Assembly: GCF_000209165.1 (NCBI RefSeq)
Contig: NC_009047.1
Location: 1-64,000, forward strand
Origin: Scheffersomyces stipitis CBS 6054
Taxonomy: Eukaryota > Ascomycota > Pichiomycetes > Serinales > Debaryomycetaceae
Reading direction: 5' to 3'
DNA: 64,000 nt
Shown: positions 8,934 through 18,837 of the stretch, piece after piece
Numbering within the stretch: position 1 is the first letter of the stretch
Layout of the letters: each line of letters begins with the position of its first letter
Translations under genes and position numbers: made by a program
Notes under the pieces: generated by a model
Told to the model about the DNA's origin: nothing
Database searches by the model: none
What the model saw: the letters and a program-made list of their open reading frames with translations, nothing else

Positions 8934-10179
8934 GCCCGTGCCGCTATTATACCTCCGTGCCGCAACTATTAACTCACACCCCTTTGGTCACTTTATATCC
9001 TATTTGGGTCGCCTCACTTAACTTCCGTGCCTCAACCAAAATCTTACATATTTGGTCACGTTATGTCATGCCCGTGCAAACAACTAGTATCTCGTAAATT
9101 TTGTCACCCTATGTCCTATTTGGGTCGATTCCATACAGGACTATTGGCAAAATATGACGTAAGCATTTTACATCTGCAGAAATAGATAAGACAACACTCC
9201 GGTCACGTGAATGGCTGCTTTTGGGCGATCCGATACTTCTACTGCGAAGAATGTCTTAGGTCACATTCCTTCCTCGCACAAAACACTGGAATACTTATGA
9301 AAACTTAGATAAAAATATCCTACCTCAAAGCCTTCTTCATACAACTGGTTGTCAATACACAATGGAGCAGTCTGTTCGACTGGATCAAACTTGTCCAACT
9401 TTTCGTAGGAGTGACGAGTTTTTGAGGGGTATCAATTGTTCAGACAATATTCTCTTGACCTGTCGCTACTGTTCTGACCACCGATTTACCTATGGCAATG
9501 CTTTGCTAATTTGGTACATCTGCTAGACAAGACGCCCACCTGGTCTAATAGAATCCTACTGTTGAACATTATGTAATTCCATAAAAATCCAGGATATCCT
9601 ACTTCAAATGAATCAATTGATGATCTTCATAATTATTTTCAAACTTTGGGGATCTCGCCATCCTTTTATACCTCTCAGTTCTCATTTTAGTAATACACGC
9701 ACATCAAATGCGGTTAAATTGTTTCACCTCTATATTGACTGTACATAACCCCCTATCAATCAATTTCAGTCATGTGATTCTAAATGGATAATCCTCCCTC
9801 CAAATTCACAACAACTCAATATAATACAACAATATCACATTCCCACTAAATCATACATCATCCTATCAACAGTAACCAACACCAAATATCCATATTCTTA
9901 CAATCTTAACTTTTCCCTTACCTCTATTACTTTTTAATTTTCTTGTATACATGAACTGCTTGTCTCTCTAGAAAGAATGCGAAATATACTGTAAAAATAC
10001 TAATTGCTGCAAAAAATTGCACCTGTCCTAAAAGTAATACCATTCGATTACCATCATTCAATCAAGTAAGAATTCATCACCTTTGAATCTTAAAAAATTC
10101 GAATGCTCTAATTATATCTACTTAAAATATGTTCACATGGTATCCGGTCACATGACACAACACGCAAATATGGCAACCC
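8934..10179. repeat. Second copy of the subtelomeric unit leader
   Basis: Bases 8934-9330 align with 211-600, and about 9560-10178 align with about 640-1290, with many substitutions. A segment of about 210 bases (9335-9545) has no match in the first copy. It contains a 54-codon ATG frame (9362-9526). The alignment to the first copy's leader stops near 10178, where the sequence jumps to helicase coding sequence equivalent to about 6505 in the first copy. Confidence 0.75.
9362..9526 (+). CDS. Small ORF of 54 codons with a CxxC motif, uncertain
   Basis: An ATG-started frame of 54 residues in the part of the second leader that the first copy lacks. It contains TCRYCSDHRFTYGNALL, a CxxC followed by His, reminiscent of the zinc modules of the neighbouring large gene. 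It may be a remnant of a zinc module left by rearrangement, or chance. No other support. Confidence 0.2.
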   Translation: MEQSVRLDQTCPTFRRSDEFLRGINCSDNILLTCRYCSDHRFTYGNALLIWYIC

Positions 10180-11830
10180 AGAAGTATAGCTATTCTGAAG
10201 AAGTGTCCGAGTGCTTGGCTTACGGTATCTGTTCGAACATACTCTAGTTCAGTACCTAGAACAAACTGGTTCATTGAAATTCACTGAGTTTGAAGACCTC
10301 AGTGACAAATACAAGCTCCATTTGTTCATGGGAGAAAAAAACATCAAAAGCAGTACTGTCCTTGGAAAGTCGTTGCGTCAGTTTGTGGCTTCAACAACTC
10401 CAAAGCTTAGTGGAATAAAATACGGGGAAATAAGACAAGTACTTTCATATTTGGTTGCGGAGAAAGTGTCTGGGATGGTTGGATTACAGAACATTATTGA
10501 CAAAACCCTTGCCGAACAGTCTGGGCATTCTTTTAGAAGGTTTGTCGAAAGTTATGCCACAGATAGAAATGGTTACAATAACGTAATGCTACAACGAATG
10601 AGAGACTGTCTGGCAGCCTGGCATACGTGTTTGGAGATGAGGACTCTTCAGATATTCTCGCCTAGTATATGGATCGAGGACGAACTACCGAAATTTACGG
10701 GCCAGGAACTTATAGATGCCGGCAGACAGATGTTTGGGCCACACTTTAAGTTCAAGAGGGACCAGCAACAGGCTACTTCAGATGTGGCCAATTGCTTCAG
10801 TACGACGGTGGCTATTAACCTGGGAAAGACGACTTGTTGCCTCATTGCGATGTTGGCGGAGCTTAATTTCAGTCGTCGCCAGTCCGATCGACACAGAAAG
10901 ATTTACTTGGTTACGATATTGGTGGTACCTTACGTTTCTACACTCAATTCCACCATCCGGCAATTAACAGACTTGGGGTTCAAGGTGCGTACGTTTCATG
11001 GGGCTGATGGACTGGTCACCGACTACGATGTTCTTTTGATGCTGCTTGAAGACGGCCACCTTAGATATCTTAATCAGGTAGTCAGACATTTTGAGTCCGT
11101 TGCTCATCAAGGCAGGACCTATCTCCGGCGGGTGGTGGTTGACGATGCCCATATTTTGCAGATGAAAGATTTTGTGGTTGATGGAAACAGAAATGTACCC
11201 GTCGTATTTTTGACATCATTCCTTCCCCAGGTTTCAGACAATTCGATGCGTACATTATTTAGTCTCAATCGGTTGGGAAGGGTGTCGTCACAGGATCCAA
11301 TATTGCCTCACAAAGAATTCACTCTTGTCAAGAAGCCGAATGCCGCGTCAATAAATCAGACGATTTCATACAGAGTTAGGAGTTTGGGTTCGGCGCTTGT
11401 ACTCGTTCAATCTTATGAAAATGTGTTGTACTTGGAACATCGGTTGGCTGAGGAGGGGGTTCCATGTATAGGTGTCTGTGGAATTCCACAGCGCAGAACA
11501 GCTGCCTTAGAAAAGATGGCCAGTGAGAATATCAAGGTCGTGGTTACTACGGCAGAAGCCATGGTGGGTCTACATCAGTTCGAGGCTACAACCGTGTTGT
11601 TTGCATATTCGATTAGAAACCCTATAGAATTGCTTGTAGCCAGTCAATTTAGCAGTGGGAAGGTGGAGATGGTTTTGTACAACACCTGTTCGTCTGCGTT
11701 TCAACGAGAATTGTCAAACAATTGTGTCAACTTAATACTAATGAGACACATGCGTATGACGGAAGAAACCTGTTATGATGCTGGCAAGGAGCAGTGTCAT
11801 ATTTGTGCCAACAAGAGAAGAAGAGGATAG
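10180..11830 (+). pseudogene. 5'-truncated copy of the zinc/recombinase/helicase gene
   Basis: Closely related to residues from about 1550 to the end of the 2110-codon gene. The N-terminal two-thirds is missing through one large deletion (junction near 10180). Further small deletions near 10190-10240 shift the frame relative to the full gene. The remaining frame is open to the stop at 11828-11830; its first in-frame ATG is at 10328, giving about 500 codons. The recombinase residues GEIR, H and Y and the helicase GKT and DDAH motifs are kept, while R1514 and the zinc modules are lost. The P-loop CTG codon is at 10820-10822. The long open frame despite divergence suggests either recent loss or some retained function of the helicase part. 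Confidence 0.8.
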
Positions 11831-12366
11831 ACACTGTCTGTTTAGACGTCGCTGATCCGGCCACTTACTAGCAGATTAATATATAATAACTATAGTTCCT
11901 CTTCCCTGTAACTTAAGTCTAGCTTACGCCTGTATTCAGACGCCTCAAAATGCTTTGGCTAGAGAACAAACAGCCAGAGGCACCGTCGCTCGTGACCCGT
12001 CAAGTGTGATTTGCGATAGCTTTTGCCTGTATCCAATCAAATAATCAACGCCTCAAAATGCTTTGGCTAGAGAACAAACAGCCAGAGGCCCCGTCGCTCG
12101 TGACCCGTCAAGTGTGATTTGCGACATTTCTATTTCCTGTCTCTAAGCAGTCCATCCTGCCTGTAAGCAGTCTGTCCTGTCTCTAAGCCATTTTCAGGGT
12201 CCTCAACCTCGACCTCGTCACCGCACGCCATAGTTAAGGCCCATAGTTAAGCGACCGAAGTGTGAAACTGCCCGCCTGTCCTTTCGCAGGTGGGGCGAAA
12301 GTACAGAAAATACGACTAACGAAAGAAGTAAGTTTTGGAACCTCCAAGATGATAAATTCAATAATT
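11831..12366. other. Spacer with a 108-bp direct repeat
   Basis: No gene is seen. A segment of about 75 bases starting CGCCTCAAAATGC occurs at 11941-12015 and again at 12049-12124, 108 bases apart, nearly identical. Short CCTGTCTCTAAGCAGTC-like words follow at 12137-12190. The spacer separates the truncated helicase copy from the stop of the convergent adhesin gene. Confidence 0.55.
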
Positions 12367-12733
12367 TTAGACAATGTGGAGAAGCATCAACAAGATAAAA
12401 GTAATTGGAGATAGGTGAATCCTGATCGCTCCTCCAACAGCAGCAAAAACGGTTGGAATAGAAGGGGCATACGAAGTTGTGGAGGTTGCCAAAGTAGTCC
12501 CTGGTATTGTGATTACAGGAGTAGAAGCAATAGGTCCTTCATGCCCGGAATCAGAACCAGAACCTGAACCAGAACCTGAACCAGAACCTGAACCTGAACC
12601 AGAACCAGAACCTGAACCAGAACCTGAACCAGAACCTGAACCAGAACCTGAACCAGAACCTGAACCAGAACCTGAACCTGAACCAGAACCAGAACCTGAA
12701 CCAGAACCTGAACCTGAACCAGAACCAGAACCT

Positions 12734-12779
<46 letters not shown>

Positions 12780-15700
12780 AAGAACTAGAGCCACTAGTTT
12801 CAGAAGTACTTGTGCCTGTTTCCGTTTCAGAAGTTGAAGTAGTGCCAGAGGATGGACTTTCTTCTACAACTTTCAAACTTACTGGAATGCATCCACTGCT
12901 GTTGACAAGTTCTAAAGCAGGTGCAGTATCTGGGCATGCGTAGAAAACATCTTGACCATTCAACAGGAGTGAATCACCATCTTCTCTCTTGACCAAAGCA
13001 GCAGGAGAACTAGTCTCTTGCCAATTGGCAAACGGTTCATTACTTAAGTGAAACCCATTACTATCTGCAGTAACATAGAGTCCACCAACAGTAAGGTATC
13101 CAGGTGGAAGAGATAAATGGAATGTATCACCTCCAGTATTGGTAAAGGTGATGAATTGGCCATCATGTGTAAGGAATTGTTCAAAATCAATATCTGGGTT
13201 GATTGAGAATGCAAGCAATCTAAAGTCGTTCTCTTCCACAACAGGTGATGAACTTGTAGATGGTAGTTCACTTTGAGAAGTAGGAAGCGAACTCAATAAA
13301 GAAGGTGTAATAATTTCACTTGGGGAAGTAGCAGAAACTGAAGCCAAAAATGCTGATTCCGAAGAACTTGGTAATGACGATGATGTAATTGTTATAACTG
13401 ACGATGTTGAAGATAAGGTATAAGTGGTCTCGGAAATCGAGAAAAATGATGACGAAGTATTGCTGTAATATCCGAAAGATAAAGAGCTCATAGAAGATAC
13501 GACAATGCTTTCTGAGGAGTATTTCTGAGGTAATGTACTTGAACTGACGATGGCCGAGATACCTGATTCAGATTTGGAGATTGAACTAACTTCGGACACG
13601 GAAATAGCCGAAGAGCTTACCGCAGATGCAATGCTCGATTCAGATACGGAGCTTGAACTAACTTCGGACACAGAAGTAGTCGGAGAGTTTACCGCAGATG
13701 CAATGCTTGATTCAGATACGGAGCTTGAACTAACTTCGGACACAGAAGTAGTCGGAGAGCTTACCGCAGATGCAATGCTTGATTCAGATACGGAGCTTGA
13801 ACTAACTTCTGAACTCTCTGATGTGACGGATTCCGTACTGGATATGCTGGATGATGATTCGGAGCTTGAACTAACTTCGGACACAGAAGTAGTCGGAGAG
13901 CTTACCGCAGATGCAATGCTTGATTCAGATACGGAGCTTGAACTAACTTCTGAACTCTCTGATGTGACGGATTCCGTACTGGATATGCTGGATGATGATT
14001 CGGAGCTTGAACTAACTTCGGACACGGAAATAGCCGAAGAGCTTACCGCAGATGCAATGCTCGATTCAGATACGGAGCTTGAACTAACTTCTGAACTCTC
14101 TGATGTGACGGATTCCGTACTGGATATGCTGGATGATGATTCGGAGCTTGAACTAACTTCGGACACAGAAGTAGTCGGAGAGCTTACCGCAGATGCAATG
14201 CTCGATTCAGATACGGAGCTTGCACTAACTTCTGAACTCTTTGAAGTGACGGATTCCGTAGTGGATAGGCTGGATGATGATTCAATCGAAGTGCTGATTG
14301 TAGAGCTCAACTCAGACGAAGAAGATTGCAGTGGTTCAATACCGTCTATTAGTAGCTCAACTTCTTCACAACCTATGGTATTAGTAAGCGACAAGGGAGA
14401 GCTTTGATCTGGACAGTAGAAGAAGGTAGTTGTTCCGTTGATCAGTAATGTACCTAAATCTGCTCGCTTGATGAAGATGTTGCTAATTGAGGAAATGCTC
14501 CAACCTCCAAATGGAATCTCACTCAAGTAAATTCCACTATGGTCAGCATGAACATATAACCCATCAACGATAAGGTGTCCTTCAGGAACATTCAAATAAA
14601 ATGTAGAACCGGCGTGCTCTGCGACAGTTATTACGTTGCCATTGTGAGTAAGGAACACGTCCAAACCTGTATCTTCATCTTTAATTTCTATCATAAATCC
14701 ATCACCCAGTGGCACTGGAAGTGTATATGTGGGTGATGTTTCTGTGTAAATGGAAGTAGTCGTGTACCAGCTTCCCGAATCGTCGGTAGTGACAATCACT
14801 TCACCAGTCACAGTGCTTCCGTCGTCCTGGATGACAAGAGTGTTGTACTCAGTTTCTGTGTAAATGGAAGTAGTCGTGTACCAGCTTCCCGAATCGTCGG
14901 TGGTGACAATCACTTCACCAGTCACAGTGCTTCCGTCGTCCTGGATGACAAGAGTGTTGTACTCAGTTTCTGTGTAAATGGAAGTAGTCGTGTACCAGCT
15001 TCCCGAATCGTCGGTAGTGACAATCACTTCACCAGTCACAGTGCTTCCGTCGTCCTGGATGACAAGAGTGTTGTACTCAGTTTCTGTGTAAATGGAAGTA
15101 GTCGTGTACCAGCTTCCCGAATCGTCGGTAGTGACAATCACTTCACCAGTCACAGTGCTTCCGTCGTCCTGGATGACAAGAGTGTTGTACTCAGTTTCTG
15201 TGTAAATGGAAGTAGTCGTGTACCAGCTTCCCGAATCGTCGGTAGTGACAATCACTTCACCAGTCACAGTGCTTCCGTCGTCCTGGATGACAAGAGTGTT
15301 GTACTCAGTTTCTGTGTAAATGGAAGTAGTCGTGTACCAGCTTCCCGAATCGTCGGTGGTGACAATCACTTCACCAGTCACAGTGCTTCCGTCGTCCTGG
15401 ATGACAAGAGTGTTGTACTCAGTTTCTGTGTAAATGGAAGTAGTCGTGTACCAGCTTCCCGAATCGTCGGTGGTGACAATCACTTCACCAGTCACAGTGC
15501 TTCCGTCGTCCTGGATGACAAGAGTGTTGTACTCAGTTTCTGTGTAAATGGAAGTAGTCGTGTACCAGCTTCCCGAATCGTCGGTAGTGACAATCACTTC
15601 ACCAGTCACAGTGCTTCCGTCGTCCTGGATGACAAGAGTGTTGTACTCAGTTTCTGTGTAAATGGAAGTAGTCGTGTACCAGCTTCCCGAATCGTCGGTA

Positions 15701-18700
15701 GTGACAATCACTTCACCAGTCACAGTGCTTCCGTCGTCCTGGATGACAAGAGTGTTGTACTCAGTTTCTGTGTAAATGGAAGTAGTCGTGTACCAGCTTC
15801 CCGAATCGTCGGTAGTGACAATCACTTCACCAGTCACAGTGCTTCCGTCGTCCTGGATGACAAGAGTGTTGTACTCAGTTTCTGTGTAAATGGAAGTAGT
15901 CGTGTACCAGCTTCCCGAATCGTCGGTAGTGACAATCACTTCACCAGTCACAGTGCTTCCGTCGTCCTGGATGACAAGAGTGTTGTACTCAGTTTCTGTG
16001 TAAATGGAAGTAGTCGTGTACCAGCTTCCCGAATCGTCGGTGGTGACAATCACTTCACCAGTCACAGTGCTTCCGTCGTCCTGGATGACAAGAGTGTTGT
16101 ACTCAGTTTCTGTGTAAATGGAAGTAGTCGTGTACCAGCTTCCCGAATCGTCGGTAGTGACAATCACTTCACCAGTCACAGTGCTTCCGTCGTCCTGGAT
16201 GACAAGAGTGTTGTACTCAGTTTCTGTGTAAATGGAAGTAGTCGTGTACCAGCTTCCCGAATCGTCGGTGGTGACAATCACTTCACCAGTCACAGTGCTT
16301 CCGTCGTCCTGGATGACAAGAGTGTTGTACTCAGTTTCTGTGTAAATGGAAGTAGTCGTGTACCAGCTTCCCGAATCGTCGGTAGTGACAATCACTTCAC
16401 CAGTCACAGTGCTTCCGTCGTCCTGGATGACAAGAGTGTTGTACTCAGTTTCTGTGTAAATGGAAGTAGTCGTGTACCAGCTTCCCGAATCGTCGGTAGT
16501 GACAATCACTTCACCAGTCACAGTGCTTCCGTCGTCCTGGATGACAAGAGTGTTGTACTCAGTTTCTGTGTAAATGGAAGTAGTCGTGTACCAGCTTCCC
16601 GAATCGTCGGTAGTGACAATCACTTCACCAGTCACAGTGCTTCCGTCGTCCTGGATGACAAGAGTGTTGTACTCAGTTTCTGTGTAAATGGAAGTAGTCG
16701 TGTACCAGCTTCCCGAATCGTCGGTAGCGACAATCACTTCACCAGTCACAGTGCTTCCGTCGTCCTGGATGACAAGAGTGTTGTACTCAGTTTCTGTGTA
16801 AATGGAAGTAGTCGTGTACCAGCTTCCCGAATCGTCGGTAGTGACAATCACTTCACCAGTCACAGTGCTTCCGTCGTCCTGGATGACAAGAGTGTTGTAC
16901 TCAGTTTCTGTGTAAATGGAAGTAGTCGTGTACCAGCTTCCCGAATCGTCGGTAGTGACAATCACTTCACCAGTCACAGTGCTTCCGTCGTCCTGGATGA
17001 CAAGAGTGTTGTACTCAGTTTCTGTGTAAATGGAAGTAGTCGTGTACCAGCTTCCCGAATCGTCGGTGGTGACAATCACTTCACCAGTCACAGTGCTTCC
17101 GTCGTCCTGGATGACAAGAGTGTTGTACTCAGTTTCTGTGTAAATGGAAGTAGTCGTGTACCAGCTTCCCGAATCGTCGGTAGTGACAATCACTTCACCA
17201 GTCACAGTGCTTCCGTCGTCCTGGATGACAAGAGTGTTGTACTCAGTTTCTGTGTAAATGGAAGTAGTCGTGTACCAGCTTCCCGAATCGTCGGTAGTGA
17301 CAATCACTTCACCAGTCACAGTGCTTCCGTCGTCCTGGATGACAAGAGTGTTGTACTCAGTTTCTGTGTAAATGGAAGTAGTCGTGTACCAGCTTCCCGA
17401 ATCGTCGGTGGTGACAATCACTTCACCAGTCACAGTGCTTCCGTCGTCCTGGATGACAAGAGTGTTGTACTCAGTTTCTGTGTAAATGGAAGTAGTCGTG
17501 TACCAGCTTCCCGAATCGTCGGTAGTGACAATCACTTCACCAGTCACAGTGCTTCCGTCGTCCTGGATGACAAGAGTGTTGTACTCAGTTTCTGTGTAAA
17601 TGGAAGTAGTCGTGTACCAGCTTCCCGAATCGTCGGTAGTGACAATCACTTCACCAGTCACAGTGCTTCCGTCGTCCTGGATGACAAGAGTGTTGTACTC
17701 AGTTTCTGTGTAAATGGAAGTAGTCGTGTACCAGCTTCCCGAATCGTCGGTAGTGACAATCACTTCACCAGTCACAGTGCTTCCGTCGTCCTGGATGACA
17801 AGAGTGTTGTACTCAGTTTCTGTGTAAATGGAAGTAGTCGTGTACCAGCTTCCCGAATCGTCGGTAGTGACAATCACTTCACCAGTCACAGTGCTTCCGT
17901 CGCTTGTAAATGTAGTAGTGTACTCAGCTGGATTGATTCCAGGTGCAACTGGAAGAGCCTGACATTGACAAGATGAAGATGTGGGCCATTTTAGTGTACC
18001 TATGAATTTAATTCCCAGCTTCGTAGAGTATGACCAATTCGGGTTTGTAATGGTGCCGGTATTGCCATAGCCTGTTCCAATTATGAAATCTACATAATGA
18101 GTAGTTAAATAATAAACTCTTAAGGTTCCTGCAGCAGCTCCAGCAGCAGCTCCATCAGAAGCAGTACTATAATAATAAGGTGCCGTACTCAGAAGTTGGC
18201 TCATAGTAATAGTATTCAGATTACCAAAACCTTGTATAGGAATTGGATTAGGAGTGACATATCCAGAACCGGAAGGTGCAGTTACATTGATCATTGAGAG
18301 CAGATCTAAGTAGTAGGTCTGACCAGAAGTCGTATATGGAATGATAATAGTTGAACCTCGGTTTGCAGAAACACAGCCACCTGAACCTGAAATAGTACTA
18401 CTAAACGTGACACTGTTGTAGAAACACATTTGACCACTGTTTGTTATGGCTCCCATGGTAGCCCCTGAGCCACTTCCTGCGAAATACATTGTCCCACCAG
18501 CGTTGTTTGTGATGGAACCAAGAGTATAGGTCACGCCCGTTAAAAATGAAACAGTACCAGTATTAGCTAATGACCCTGATATATTAACAATTGAGCTTAG
18601 AGCATTCACAACTGTTACATAAAACAGGTTAGCAGAGTCCACAGTGAGACTACCTAAGCTAACCAGACTCACATCAACAATGGAAAGATAAGTACCACCT

Positions 18701-18837
18701 GTGCCATCTATAGTAAGAGGTCCAAGAATAGTGAAATCAAATTCTCCTCTATAGATTGTGCTTTCCGAGATAGTAGCAGGGGTTACTAGGCCAGCCAACA
18801 GCAAAACTACTGCCGTTATGAACTTGCGGAATAACAT
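12367..18837 (-). CDS. Hyr/Iff-type GPI-anchored cell-wall adhesin with 28 near-identical repeats
   Basis: A 2156-codon frame. It starts with a signal peptide (hydrophobic residues about 6-20). Residues about 25-310 match the hyphally regulated cell-wall protein N-domain (Gly/Ser-rich, ladder-like NSG/NTG turns, closing FIIGTGY). Residues about 312-1366 are 28 copies of a 38-residue repeat. Two related modules of about 120 residues (near 1375-1497 and 1872-1996) flank a Ser-rich stretch, each with a Lys-Arg pair and a Y(A)CPD motif. About 80 residues of Ser-Gly dipeptide follow, then a hydrophobic C-terminus ending LLMLLHIV, as in GPI signals. The likely role is a wall-anchored adhesin or structural mannoprotein; the ligand is unknown. 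The subtelomeric position and repeat homogeneity fit rapid length variation. Confidence 0.9.
12550..12790. repeat. Hexamer-like repeat coding for about 80 residues of Ser-Gly
   Basis: AGAACC/TGAACC hexamers run for about 240 bases. On the minus strand they code for an uninterrupted Ser-Gly dipeptide run just before the GPI region of the adhesin. On the plus strand the same DNA reads Glu-Pro, which is only a shadow frame. Confidence 0.9.
13550..14330. repeat. Ser-rich coding repeats between the two adhesin modules
   Basis: Imperfect copies of a block of about 90-140 bases code on the minus strand for Ser-rich units such as [11 protein letters not shown] and [14 protein letters not shown]. They form the likely O-glycosylated spacer between the two 120-residue modules. 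Confidence 0.8.
14739..17902. repeat. 114-bp in-frame tandem repeat, 28 copies
   Basis: The spacing between the first (14739) and last (17817) starts is exactly 27 periods of 114 bases, so the array holds 28 copies, the last one partial. The copies differ at almost only one base (GTAGTGAC or GTGGTGAC) plus one GTAGCGAC variant near 16724. The period is a multiple of three, so copy number can change without breaking the frame. Confidence 0.95.

Noticed and set aside
8513..9097. 194-codon frame across the internal 24-bp tract, and similar frames at 8584-9021 and 11-298
   Set aside because: A 24-bp repeat without stops opens all of them; no ATG-started unique domain.
12479..12943. 154-codon frame of Glu-Pro repeats
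   Set aside because: Antisense of the Ser-Gly stretch.
13550..14407. 285-codon plus-strand acidic frame
   Set aside because: Antisense of Ser-rich adhesin repeats.
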